NCBI GenBank assembly: GCA_030457025.1
Contig: JAKDSA010000011.1
Span: 1 to 62,925 of the forward strand
From: Brevibacterium sp.
Lineage (GTDB): Bacteria; Actinomycetota; Actinomycetes; Actinomycetales; Brevibacteriaceae
Length of the DNA: 62,925 nt
Direction: 5' to 3'
Shown: piece after piece, positions 35,039 through 43,909 of the stretch
How the letters are laid out: each line of letters starts with the position of its first letter
Numbering within the stretch: the first letter of the stretch is position 1
Notes under the pieces: generated by a model
The model's database searches: none
What the model was told of the DNA's origin: nothing
The model's input: the letters and a program-made list of their open reading frames with translations, nothing else
Program-made: the position numbers and the translations under genes

Positions 35039-36009
35039 GCGAGGCAATCACAGAGCCGAACGCACAGAGCGCAGAGCCGAGGCCGCCGAGCACAGGGGCC
35101 GGACGATTCGCACCGAGCCCCAGTGGTGACCTGCACATCGGCAACATCCGCTCGGGTCTGCTCGCCTACGTTCGTGCGCGGCAGACCGGGCGACGGTTTC
35201 TTTGGCGCATCGAAGACCTCGATCGAGTTCAGCCCGGATCGGCGCAGTCCCAACTGGAGGTCTTCGCGGAGCTGGGCATCACACCGGATGAACCCCCGCT
35301 CGTCCAGTCCGATCGTCTCGACATCTATGCCGAGGCACTGAGTCGACTGGAGGGTCAGGGCCTCGTCTACGAGTGCTACTGCTCGCGCAAGGACATCCAA
35401 CAGGCTCCGTCAGCACCGCACTCTCCTCCCGGAGCCTATCCGGGGACCTGTCGTGACCTGCTCGAGCCTGAACGGAAACGACACAGACAGCGACTCCATG
35501 AGCAGGGTCGCGCCCCGGCCCTGCGGCTGCGGACCGACCATGCCGAGGTCACAGTTCACGACAGGCTGCTGGGCGAGATCACCGCCCCTGTCGATGACCT
35601 GGTCCTCAAACGCGGCGACGGAGTCTTCGCCTACAATCTCATCGTCATCGTCGATGACGGAACCAGCGGAGTCGACGAAGTGGTGCGCGGGGACGATCTT
35701 GCCACCTCGGCGCCACGCCAAGCACATCTGGCCAGCCTGCTGGAATTGCCGCAGCCCGCCTGGCTGCATGTGCCGCTGGTCGTGAATGCCGATGGCAGAC
35801 GTCTGGCCAAACGCGACGGTGCGGTCACCTATCAGCAGCTGCGTGCCCTGGGCTGGACCCCTCAGGATGTCTACGCCTGGATGGGCGCCTCTCTCGGGTT
35901 CACGGGCGCCCAGACCTCATGGGCATGCATCGATGACATGGTCACCGGCGTCGACTTCGATTGTCTGAAATCGTCGGAGACGGTGTTCGTCCCACCTTCA
36001 GGCAGCTGA
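35035..36009 (+). CDS. gluQ: Glutamyl-Q tRNA(Asp) synthetase
   Basis: This 324-residue enzyme resembles the catalytic half of glutamyl-tRNA synthetase. It has the HIGH-like motif PSPSGDLHIGNIRSG, RIEDLDRVQPG, a zinc-binding C-Y-C-S-R-K-D-I with a later PGTC, and the KMSKS-like RRLAKRDGA. GluQ attaches glutamate to queuosine of tRNA-Asp. The start is TTG at 35035, coupled to the GNAT gene. It converges with the glycosyltransferase gene, overlapping it by 12 bases. Confidence 0.9.
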   Translation: MSEAITEPNAQSAEPRPPSTGAGRFAPSPSGDLHIGNIRSGLLAYVRARQTGRRFLWRIEDLDRVQPGSAQSQLEVFAELGITPDEPPLVQSDRLDIYAEALSRLEGQGLVYECYCSRKDIQQAPSAPHSPPGAYPGTCRDLLEPERKRHRQRLHEQGRAPALRLRTDHAEVTVHDRLLGEITAPVDDLVLKRGDGVFAYNLIVIVDDGTSGVDEVVRGDDLATSAPRQAHLASLLELPQPAWLHVPLVVNADGRRLAKRDGAVTYQQLRALGWTPQDVYAWMGASLGFTGAQTSWACIDDMVTGVDFDCLKSSETVFVPPSGS

Positions 36010-37245
36010 GTCGAGTCGGTCGGCGATGACTTCGGCGTAGATCGACTCGAAGGTGTCGAGGGTGTATTCGATGTCGTGCTTGGCCACCACATCGAGAGAT
36101 GCCCGTGACATGGCGTCTCGCTCCTCGTCGGGAAGCTCGCAGATATGAGTGAAGCGAGCGGCCAGTTCTTCGACGTCCCGGGGAGGGAACAAGAAGCCGT
36201 TGACCCCGTCCCTGACAAGGTGGGGGAGTGCGACTGCATCTGCGAGGACGACAGGTTTGCGTGAGGCCAGCGCCTCCAGCGTCGCGATCGACTGCAGCTC
36301 GGCGGTTGAGGGCATGCAGAAGAATGTGCATCGCTGGTAGGCGTCCACGAGATGTCTGTCGCTGATCTTGCCCAGGACGTGCACGCGATCGGCGATGCCG
36401 AGTTCCGCGGCGAGCTCCTTGAGCGGCTCCTCCTGGTCCCCGCCTCCGACGATGTCGGCCTCGAGCCCGAGGGCAGGGTCCGTCTTCGCCACAGCTTCGA
36501 CGATGTCTGCGGCGTGCTTCTCTGCCGAAAGCCGACCGACGAAGAGGACACGTGGCGGTGCGGCCTCATCTTCGACTGATCCCGCTCCTGTGCGGTCTGG
36601 CACAGTCTCAGGTGCGAGTGCCTCGTCTTCGCGAAGATGGGCGAACCGATCCAGGTCGATGCCGCAGGAGACTGCGCGGATCGGTGCCGAGAAGCCGTTC
36701 TGGGTCAGCAGGTCGGCCGCCAACTGCGTGGGCACAGTGATGAAGTCCGCTGACTGGAATTTCCTGCGCAGATCCCACCACGCTATCGCTGTGCCTCCGT
36801 CGAGCAGCGTTTTGGGGGCCCGCACGTACGGTCGGACGTTGTCAGGCATGAAATGGTTCGTGGCGACAACGGGGATGCCGCGTCTGCTCGACTCCGAGAA
36901 GGCGTAGCGACCGATGACGAAATGGGCCTGAGTATGCACGACGTCCGGCTGGAGCGTGTCCAGGAGACGGGACAGTTCTGGCTTGGTCTCCCACGGCATG
37001 CAGATGGTCCATGTCGGATGCAGAGGCCAGCGATGAGAGGTCAGCCGATGAACCGTGACACCATTGTCGACACTCACCGAGGCTTTGCCCGTCGCCGACG
37101 GGCATGCTACGTGGACATCATTGCCGCGGGCCGCGAGTCCAGCGGCCAGACGTTCTGCGAATTTCGCAGCGCCATTGACCTCGGGTGCATAGGTCTCCGT
37201 CGGGATGAGGATACGGCGTGCTGGGGTGTGACTGTGCGCGGACAG
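35998..37245 (-). CDS. GT4-family glycosyltransferase with non-canonical start
   Basis: This is a group-4 glycosyltransferase of about 415 residues. N-terminal landmarks are RRILIPTETYAPEVNGAAKF (the acceptor-side loop) and PDVVHTQAHF. The C-terminal donor domain has VLFVGRLSAEKHAADIVEA and STAELQSIATLEALASRKPVV, the E-x-x-x-x-x-x-x-E region. These proteins transfer sugars to lipids or glycans, for example in mannoside synthesis. The frame is open upstream only to the stop of the preceding gene, with no ATG, GTG or TTG before residue 57. A GAGGAG ribosome site precedes ATT (37248) and CTG (37245). The CTG start shown is a guess. Confidence 0.8.
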   Translation of the reverse strand: MSAHSHTPARRILIPTETYAPEVNGAAKFAERLAAGLAARGNDVHVACPSATGKASVSVDNGVTVHRLTSHRWPLHPTWTICMPWETKPELSRLLDTLQPDVVHTQAHFVIGRYAFSESSRRGIPVVATNHFMPDNVRPYVRAPKTLLDGGTAIAWWDLRRKFQSADFITVPTQLAADLLTQNGFSAPIRAVSCGIDLDRFAHLREDEALAPETVPDRTGAGSVEDEAAPPRVLFVGRLSAEKHAADIVEAVAKTDPALGLEADIVGGGDQEEPLKELAAELGIADRVHVLGKISDRHLVDAYQRCTFFCMPSTAELQSIATLEALASRKPVVLADAVALPHLVRDGVNGFLFPPRDVEELAARFTHICELPDEERDAMSRASLDVVAKHDIEYTLDTFESIYAEVIADRLDSAA

Positions 37246-37248
37246 AAT

Positions 37249-38184
37249 TCAACTCTCCTCGGTGTCGGTCAACTGGTCGGTGTCGTTACATCGGTCGGTG
37301 CGACGAGCGACTCGACGCTGGTGTTCTCGATCGTGGACATCGGGGTGATAACGCGACAATACAACGACGCCCAGACACGCGACCAATCCAGTGGCTGCGA
37401 TGACGACGATGAGCCAGGCCGGCGCGGTGGCCGCCTCTCCGAGAACGATCGAGCCGAGGATCACAGCACCGATGGGGTCGATGACGGTCAGACCCGCGAT
37501 GACCATCTCCGGGGGGCCAGCAGCATAGGCATTCTGCACGAACCAGGATCCGATCGCAGTGGCCGCAACAAGGCCGATGACATTGAGCCATGTCACCTGG
37601 TCAAATCCCGCGCGAAGCAGCTGCACGCTGACCAAATGCGTATTCGTCGCCACACAGGCGAAGAGCAGGCCCGCAGCAGTGATGAGGACGAGTTGGGGCG
37701 CACGCCGGAAGAACACCATGATGCCGAGTCCGACGAGGACGACGGCTGCGGTGATCCAGACCAACGGCAGGGCGTCAGAGCCCAGATGCACATTTGTCCG
37801 GGCAGTCGTAGCAGACAGTGCCACGAAGATCGTCACTCCCACCGTGCACCACACCACGGCTTGGACGAGTCGCCGGTTGACCTTCAGCCCGCGGTGGCGG
37901 ACACCCAGCAGCACGGACACGATGAGGGAGAAGGCTCCGATGGGTTGAACGACCATGACGGGAGCCATTGCCAGAGCGCCGATGTTGCCAAGGGTGCCCA
38001 GTCCGGTGATCGTCAACCCGATGAGCCATTTCCTGTTGCTCAGCAGCTCTTTGAAATGCGCCCAGCTCAGTCCGTTGTGGGAGTCATTCTGACCTGCGAC
38101 CGCGTCGTGCTGGTACAGAGCACCATAGGCCAGAGCCACTGCCGCGAGAACGGCGAGGGCGATTGCCACTATGGTCACGTGCAC
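37249..38184 (-). CDS. DMT-superfamily transporter (EamA-like)
   Basis: This 311-residue protein has about nine to ten membrane helices with the internal repeat typical of drug/metabolite transporters. A GLTVIDPIGAVILGSIVLGE segment resembles the final EamA repeat. The C-terminal tail is hydrophilic and charged (REHQRRVARRTDR). The start is GTG after GGAAGAA. Its stop TGA at 37249-37251 is followed in the same frame by the glycosyltransferase gene, so the two are closely coupled. Confidence 0.8.
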   Translation of the reverse strand: MHVTIVAIALAVLAAVALAYGALYQHDAVAGQNDSHNGLSWAHFKELLSNRKWLIGLTITGLGTLGNIGALAMAPVMVVQPIGAFSLIVSVLLGVRHRGLKVNRRLVQAVVWCTVGVTIFVALSATTARTNVHLGSDALPLVWITAAVVLVGLGIMVFFRRAPQLVLITAAGLLFACVATNTHLVSVQLLRAGFDQVTWLNVIGLVAATAIGSWFVQNAYAAGPPEMVIAGLTVIDPIGAVILGSIVLGEAATAPAWLIVVIAATGLVACLGVVVLSRYHPDVHDREHQRRVARRTDRCNDTDQLTDTEES

Positions 38185-38402
38185 TTCTTCCGCTGCGGGG
38201 ATGGTGGGAGGGGTCCCTTTGATTTTACAGTGCGGTCACCTCGCCGAGGTGGTTGTTGACTGGGTTTGTCCTGACTGTACGGATTGCACGGTGTCCGGTG
38301 GTGGGGTAAACCGGAACTGTGAGCTAAAGCACTGTTGTCTGCTTTGTCGTACGCCGAGTGTCTTTGCTAAGCTGGCACAACGTGCGCAGGCAACTGCGCC
38401 GT

Positions 38403-38475
38403 TCCTCCGTAGCTCAGTTGGCAGAGCATTCGACTGTTAATCGAAGGGTCGCTGGTTCGAGCCCAGCCGGGGGAG
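38403..38475 (+). tRNA. tRNA-Asn (GTT)
   Basis: Cloverleaf with acceptor TCCTCCG/CGGGGGA (one G-T pair), D-stem GCTC/GAGC, anticodon stem TTCGA/TCGAA and loop CTGTTAA. The anticodon GTT reads asparagine codons. A hairpin terminator starts five bases later. Confidence 0.95.
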
Positions 38476-38480
38476 CAGTC

Positions 38481-38508
38481 AAGGCCTCGTCCATGTGGAC
38501 GGGGCCTT
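38481..38508 (+). terminator. Intrinsic terminator of tRNA-Asn
   Basis: AAGGCCTCGTCC pairs with GGACGGGGCCTT (one T-G pair) around loop ATGT, followed by TGTTGT. Confidence 0.85.
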
Positions 38509-38624
38509 TGTTGTAGTCGCAGACCGGTCACGTCGGCCCTTGGGGGTCGTGGGCCTCGGATCGAAGTGATGGGTCTCAGATTGACCGTGTGAATAGTTGA
38601 ACTATCAAGCAGGTTGCCGTGGGG

Positions 38625-39591
38625 ATGAAGACATTCGGATTCTCGGGTGTCGGTCATTGCGGGCAGGGGAGCGCACCCCTGCAGTACGGCGCAAAGGAGG
38701 CCCTGCAGCAAGCCGTCGAGATCGGTGCCGACGCCGATGAGCTCGGGGTCAACGGAGCCTACTTCCGCGTCCATCACTTCGCCCAGTCAGCTGCAGCCGA
38801 TTCCGCCGCTGGCGGCGAACGCGGCCCTCGATCTTCTCTCAGACCACCGAGTGGCACTGGGGCTCAGCCGGGGATCACGCGAACCGGCCGATCGAGGCTG
38901 GGAGACATTCGGCTACTTCGACAGCGAGGATCCGAAAGCGGCGAACATGGCCCGCACGAAGTTCGCGACCTTCATGTCCGCAATCAGGGGCGAGGAACTG
39001 GCGCCAGCGGATCCGATGCAGTTCGGATCCGGCAAGAAGCTGCGTGTCGAGCCTCATTCGACCGGTCTTGACCAAGGCATCTGGTGGGGTGCCGGTACGG
39101 CGGCGACCGCAGAATGGACAGCCGCCGAAGGCGTGAACATGATGAGTTCGACGCTGCTGACCGAAGCCACCGGTGCGTCCTTCGGTCGGCTGCAGCGGCA
39201 GCAGATCGACCCCTATCGGGCGGCGTGGAAGGCGGCCCGACACGACAGGACTCCGCGTGTGTGCGTCAGCCGCATTATCTTCCCGATCACCACGAACCTC
39301 GATGACCTCTACTTCGGTCGTCGCTTCGAGGGAGGAGGCGATCAGATCGGCATCATCGACGGTGCTCGCTCAACCTTCGCCACACCCCACGCTGGCGAAC
39401 CTGACGAGCTCATCGAGGCGCCCCGGGCCGATCCCGCCGTCGAGGCAGCGGACACTGTTCTGCTGACCATTCCGAGCCAACTGGGTGTGGATTACAACCT
39501 CCACATTCTGGAATCGTTCGCCAGCCACGTCGCTCCGGCCCTGGGCTGGGAACCCAATACCGCAGGACCGGTGACCGGCACCGGAGAGTGA
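38625..39591 (+). pseudogene. Luciferase-like (LLM class) flavin monooxygenase, frameshifted with internal deletion
   Basis: The start from ATG 38625 reads MKTFGFSGVGHCGQGS and ends at YFRVHHFAQSAAA in one frame. The rest, from PIPPLAANAALDLLSDHR, is in the next frame and runs to the stop at 39591, including GVNMMSSTLLTEATGASFG. The shift is near 38797. A block of about 30 residues that normally lies between the conserved PLLAA and ALDLLS regions is also missing. The normal protein is about 340-350 residues. It is unlikely to be functional. Confidence 0.8.
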
Positions 39592-39675
39592 GCTCACCCG
39601 GGCGCGAGCGCGGACACGTATGATGAGACAGTCTCCTCTGTGGGGACATTCGAATCGACGTCGTTTCGTGCGGTG

Positions 39676-39707
39676 ACCTCTGTGCGGAAAACGGTCCGAA
39701 CAGAGGT
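39676..39707 (+). promoter_or_regulatory. Inverted repeat that can sequester the ribosome site of the MFS gene
   Basis: ACCTCTGT (39676-39683) is complementary to ACAGAGGT (39700-39707), with a 16-base spacer. The second arm contains the AGAGG ribosome site of the GTG start at 39714. An RNA hairpin here would mask translation initiation. Confidence 0.5.
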
Positions 39708-39713
39708 GATCAG

Positions 39714-41191
39714 GTGAGCGACGGCCAGCGTATGAATCAGGTTCAGCGACGAATCGCACTCATCGGTCTCGTCCCGCTCTTCATGTCTCTGCTCTCGGTC
39801 TCGATCGTCAACGTCGTCCTCCCCTCCATCGAGACCGATCTCGAGGCATCGTCCTCGGCCCTGCAATGGGTCCTGACCGGTTATGCACTGTCCTTCGGCG
39901 TCGTCCTCGTGGCAGCGGGAAGAGCCGGCGACGTCTTCGGCCGCGGCCAGCTGTTCATGATCGGTGTGGGCCTGTTCGGCCTGTCCTCACTGGTGGCCGG
40001 CATCGCCCCGGGCACACTGACTCTCAATCTCTCGCGAGTGTTCATGGGACTCGGATCGGGCCTGCTCAACCCTCAGGTCGTCGGTCTGCTGCAGCAGTAC
40101 TTCCACGGCCCCCAGCGAGGGCGAGCCTTCGGGCTGATGGGCACAACGGTCGGCCTCTCGGTCGCGACAGGCCCAGTCCTCGGTGGAGTCTTCATTGCGC
40201 TCTTCGGCCCTGAGCTCGGGTGGCGAGCAGCGTTCCTCGTCAACGTTCCCTTCGCGATCATCTCCCTCATCCTCGCGAAGAGCTGGCTGCCGAAGTCCGC
40301 CTGGCACCCCATCGCAGGCAACGCCGACGCCGATGCGGACCCAACGGCTTCCTCGGCAACTGATCGCATTGTCCCGACGAAGGACCGCGACCTCGATCCG
40401 GTCGGAGTCATCCTTCTGGGACTCGGCGTCCTCCTCGTGCTGCTGCCCTTCGTCGAGTCTTCCGTCGGATGGTTCATCTGGCTCAGCCTGCCCCTGGGAC
40501 TGCTGACGATCTGGCTGTGGATCCGGTGGGAGCGCAGGTACTCTGCCCGTGGGCACGCGCCCATGGTCGATCTCAATCTCTTCGGCATCAAGAGCTTCAG
40601 CAGCGGATCGATCATCATCACGCTGTATTTCATGGGTGTGACCAGTGTCTGGGTGCTCATCGCCGTGTACATGCAGCAGGGCTTGGGCCACACCGCACTG
40701 GCAGCAGGCATGATCGGCCTTCCTGCCGCGCTGCTCTCCGCTGTATCGGCAGATGTGTCCGGGCGCTTCGTGTTCCAGATCGGGCGCCGGCTCGTCGTCT
40801 GGGGATCATCACCTGCCTGGTGGGGCTGGTATCAACGATCGGAGTCGTCTTCCTGCTCACGCAGAGCATCGGCAGCGAATGGTGGATGCTGCTGACTTTA
40901 TGCTTCATCGGTGCCGCACAGGGCATGGTCATCAGCCCCAATCAGACCCTGACGCTACACGAGGTGCCGCTGAAGTACGCGGGCTCGGCCGGGGGTGTTC
41001 TGCAGACCGGGCAGCGCATCGGAACGTCGATGGGCCTGGCCATTATGACCGCTCTGGCGTTCGCAGTCACCGCCGTCAGCGACTGGAACGTCGGCATGAT
41101 CAGCTCGTTCGCAGCGATCGCGATCATCGTGATTCTGGCTGGAATCGTCGGTCTGGCCGAGGTCAGGCGAGGTCGTCGACGTCAGCTCTGA
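39714..41191 (+). pseudogene. DHA2-type MFS transporter with one-base frameshift
   Basis: The gene starts at GTG 39714 and encodes a 14-helix MFS drug-efflux-type protein. Landmarks are LSVSIVNVVLPSIETDL, GRAGDVFGRGQLFM and GLMGTTVGLSVATGPVLGG. At GGGG (40801-40804) the frame changes. Reading through with one added G gives LVVWGIITCLVGLV and leads into the second part, which ends at 41191 with ISPNQTLTLHEVPLKYAGSA. The first part alone stops at 40895. The full protein would be about 492 residues. A run-length sequencing error, phase variation or true loss are all possible. Confidence 0.82.
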
Positions 41192-41275
41192 GCGCAATAA
41201 TGTTACTGATTTTAGACAATCGCACGTGTCCTCGTGTGGAAGACTGTGTAGGCACGTTTGCCCATGGAAGGACAT

Positions 41276-42535
41276 ATGGTGGTTGAGGCGGTACACGATC
41301 TGGACCTGGCTCTCGAAGAGCTGGTGCGCTCGGGTGGGATCGAAACCTATTTCGCCCCCGTCGTCGACGCCTACACATTCGACAAAGTCGGCTATCAGAT
41401 CCTTCAGGCCCCCACCGACGATCCGGCTCTGGGCCATGCTGAGTCCGAAAACCTCAGACGCGAGATGCACGAGTCAGCGATGGTCGGCGACATCGACGCC
41501 TCGCTGCGAGCAACAGCTCTGAGAACCGCCGAGGCGGCCGGGCTGCCCAAATCGAACCGACTCTTTCTGCACGCCGAGGGCGAATCCTTTGTCACACTCG
41601 AAGATCGCACCGAGGAGCCTGACCGGTCGGTCATCCTCCAGCTCGACGCATCTCGTGTGTCGTCCTCTCCGGCATCCGTCCTCCGCGCGGTGCGTCAGGC
41701 CCGTTCGATGGGGTGGGGCGTGGGGATGTCCTCGGTGGGTGCAGATCTGCGCAGCACCTCCTTCGTCCCCCTGGTCAACCCCTCCGTGGTCGGTCTCCAC
41801 CCGGATGTGTTGCGCATCGACAGTGATTCACATCTGGCCGAGCTCAATCGACTCCTCCATGCTCACCTCGAACGCACCGGCGCGGTGATCCTTGCCGAAG
41901 GCGTCACGACCGAAGCCGATTTCGACCGGGTCCGTGCATTGGGTGCACGCTTCATGTCGGGGCCGTTCTTCGGTCCCGCGACCAAGGAGCCCGAACCGTT
42001 CACCGATCCGATCGAGGACGGCCTGGTCGACCACTATTCCCGGAATCTGCCCGCGCTGGGTACGCCCTACTCGATTGCTCAGGGGCTGCGGCGTGAGCCG
42101 CTGGTGATGAACCGTGAGCTGCTCATCGCGCAGATCGCGGCTCTCGAAGAGCGGGCCTTGGCTTCCGGTGCCGCGACGATCACTCTCGGCGTCTTCGGCG
42201 AGGATCAGACTTTCTCTCAGGCCACCCGTGATCGCTATGAGGCCATTCGTGACACAGTCGGCCTGACCGCGATGTTCTCAGGCGGGTTCACAGAGCCCCC
42301 GATCCCAGGTGTGCGCACCGGTGTCGTCGACGCGTCGGACCCGATGCGCAATGAGCACGGTGTCGTCGTGGTCGGCCCGGATTGGTCTGGTCTCGTTGCC
42401 GCGTCCAAGCGCAACGATCCCGGCAGCGACGGTCAGACCGTGTTCGATGTCTACATCACCACTGAGCGCTATACGTGCGTCGACGCCGCCCGGAGTGCGC
42501 TGACCCGGATTTCGCCGATCTCCTCCCCGGCCTGA
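41276..42535 (+). CDS. Degenerate EAL-domain protein with C-terminal DICT sensory domain
   Basis: This 419-residue protein starts at ATG 41276 after GGAAGGA. Residues from about 10 to 235 follow the layout of EAL c-di-GMP phosphodiesterases (ETYFAPVVDAYTFDKVGYQIL). The catalytic EAL motif is replaced by QIL and most metal ligands are missing. Only AEGVTTEADFDRVRALGARF and the final GPFFGPA remain. Residues from about 285 to 415 match the DICT domain (FTEPPIPGVRTGVVDAS, VVVVGPDWSGLVAAS). It is therefore probably a signal-sensing or binding protein, not an active phosphodiesterase. Confidence 0.72.
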   Translation: MVVEAVHDLDLALEELVRSGGIETYFAPVVDAYTFDKVGYQILQAPTDDPALGHAESENLRREMHESAMVGDIDASLRATALRTAEAAGLPKSNRLFLHAEGESFVTLEDRTEEPDRSVILQLDASRVSSSPASVLRAVRQARSMGWGVGMSSVGADLRSTSFVPLVNPSVVGLHPDVLRIDSDSHLAELNRLLHAHLERTGAVILAEGVTTEADFDRVRALGARFMSGPFFGPATKEPEPFTDPIEDGLVDHYSRNLPALGTPYSIAQGLRREPLVMNRELLIAQIAALEERALASGAATITLGVFGEDQTFSQATRDRYEAIRDTVGLTAMFSGGFTEPPIPGVRTGVVDASDPMRNEHGVVVVGPDWSGLVAASKRNDPGSDGQTVFDVYITTERYTCVDAARSALTRISPISSPA

Positions 42536-42678
42536 ATTCGGCCCTTCTTCGAGTCGTTGCTTCGGGTCGTTTCGCCTGAACGCAGCGTTGCTCGTTGCCA
42601 GTGAGTCGACAGGTGATCCGGCTCGCCGCCGGACGAATGCGGCCGGACTGTCGGTTGGTGTTAATCTTGTTTCTGCTT

Positions 42679-42752
42679 GCCCTCGTAGCTCAGCTGGTCA
42701 GAGCAGGGAACTCATAATTCCTTGGTCGTCGGTTCAAGTCCGACCGGGGGCA
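42679..42752 (+). tRNA. tRNA with CAT anticodon, probably tRNA-Ile2
   Basis: Acceptor GCCCTCG/CGGGGGC, anticodon loop CTCATAA and T-arm GTCGG-TTCAAGT-CCGAC form a good cloverleaf, followed by CC. The body (GAGCAGG, ACTCATAATTCC, TTGGTCG, GGTTCAAGTCC) is closer to bacterial tRNA-Ile2, whose C34 becomes lysidine, than to elongator tRNA-Met. Met is the alternative. Confidence 0.75.
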
Positions 42753-42773
42753 CCGCTGTTGTAGTCTCTGTTG

Positions 42774-43155
42774 ATGACTCTTGTCGTTCGCTCCCCAGCC
42801 ATCGAAGACGTTAAAGCGATGGCCAAGGTTCATGTCGAATCGTGGCAGGAAACATACCACGACCTCATGCCGCGCGAGGTTCTCGATGGGCGGATCCTCA
42901 AACGACGAAGACCGCCGAGGCGAGTCGGAACTCTTCATTCTCTATACCTATGAGTCGATCCACGGCAGGGGCGCAGGCGCCGAACTCCTGGAGGCAGTCC
43001 TCGCTCCCGAGGAGACAGTATCCCTATGGGTCGCGGACCCAAACCCGCGAGCCCAGGCGTTCCATCGCAAGAAGGGCCTCGTCGCCGACGGTTCCAGCAG
43101 CACAGACGCGGACGATGGCGTGACCGAGATCCGCATGATCCGACCACCCCAATAG
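42774..43155 (+). pseudogene. GNAT acetyltransferase, internally deleted and frameshifted
   Basis: From ATG 42774 the first frame gives a GNAT N-terminus (VRSPAIEDVKAMAKVHVES, then WQETYHDLMPREVLDGR). The second frame, overlapping from about 42890, gives the C-terminal half (SELFILYTYESIHGRGAGAE, LWVADPNPRAQAFHRKKGL) to the stop at 43155. About 127 codons remain of an expected 170-180. The missing part is the central beta-sheet region. It sits directly after a tRNA gene. Confidence 0.78.
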
Positions 43156-43173
43156 GTACTGCGCAACTGTGCG

Positions 43174-43686
43174 TCAGTCGCGATCTTCCGGTTGAGGGGC
43201 TGGGCTCTCCGGGGTGAAGACATCGCCGGACAGCGGCGCAAATGCCGTCCACCTAGCATTGGGGCCGGCTTCAGCCGCCAACTGTGACGCCCGCTCCTCC
43301 TCAGCTTCCAGCTCTGCAACGAGCGTGGAAAATGCGGCGGCGGCACTCTCGTTGTCTGCTGGTCTGCGGCTCTGAACGGTATACGTCGGTGCAGCATGTT
43401 CGTAGGAGGCGAATTCGACAACGTATTCCTCGCCCAGTTCGTTCGCCACCTGCCCGGCCAGATCGATGCCTGTCTTCGTGAACACTCGAGCATTCTCCGC
43501 TGACTTCCAGTTGAAGTCGGCATCCAACGCTTGGTAGTACGACCGTTCCCACGCGTCCAGCTGAGAAATCAGCTCCGAGGACAAACCGCTGTCCTCATAG
43601 TCAACGGGGAAGACGAGCCACAGGACAGTGTCTCCATAGTCCGGGAACATCCGCACAGTGGTCGTTTTGCGCTCTTCAACCGTCAT
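43174..43686 (-). CDS. Hypothetical acidic soluble protein
   Basis: This 170-residue protein has no recognised family. The sequence is acidic. The N-terminal half is rich in aromatic residues (DYGDTVLWLVFPVDYEDSG, then LDAWERSYYQALDADFNWKS). A Glu/Ala-rich helix follows (LVAELEAEEERASQLAAEAG), and the end is proline-rich. No signal peptide or membrane helix is seen. It is convergent with the degraded GNAT. An upstream TTG at 43722 is an alternative start. Confidence 0.6.
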   Translation of the reverse strand: MTVEERKTTTVRMFPDYGDTVLWLVFPVDYEDSGLSSELISQLDAWERSYYQALDADFNWKSAENARVFTKTGIDLAGQVANELGEEYVVEFASYEHAAPTYTVQSRRPADNESAAAAFSTLVAELEAEEERASQLAAEAGPNARWTAFAPLSGDVFTPESPAPQPEDRD

Positions 43687-43909
43687 GGCGCCATCGTAGA
43701 GCACAAGGTGGCTGGTCCCCAACGACGCTCTGTGTCCGGGGAACGGGCAGTCGGCGGACCCGCGTCCTTCGCATCCTCGTGCAGAACTCCGCTACACGCG
43801 ACGCCACCAGGTATTTCAATGCTTGGCGCGCAGGCAAATCTCGTCTATCATAGGCACAGAACCTCCTTTCGGATCGTAGGGGAAGACGTATCCGAGGTAG
43901 GAGGCACAA

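Noticed and set aside
36853-38259. Large plus-strand open frame of 468 codons.
   Set aside because: It is the antisense shadow of the glycosyltransferase and DMT genes, which have clear family motifs.
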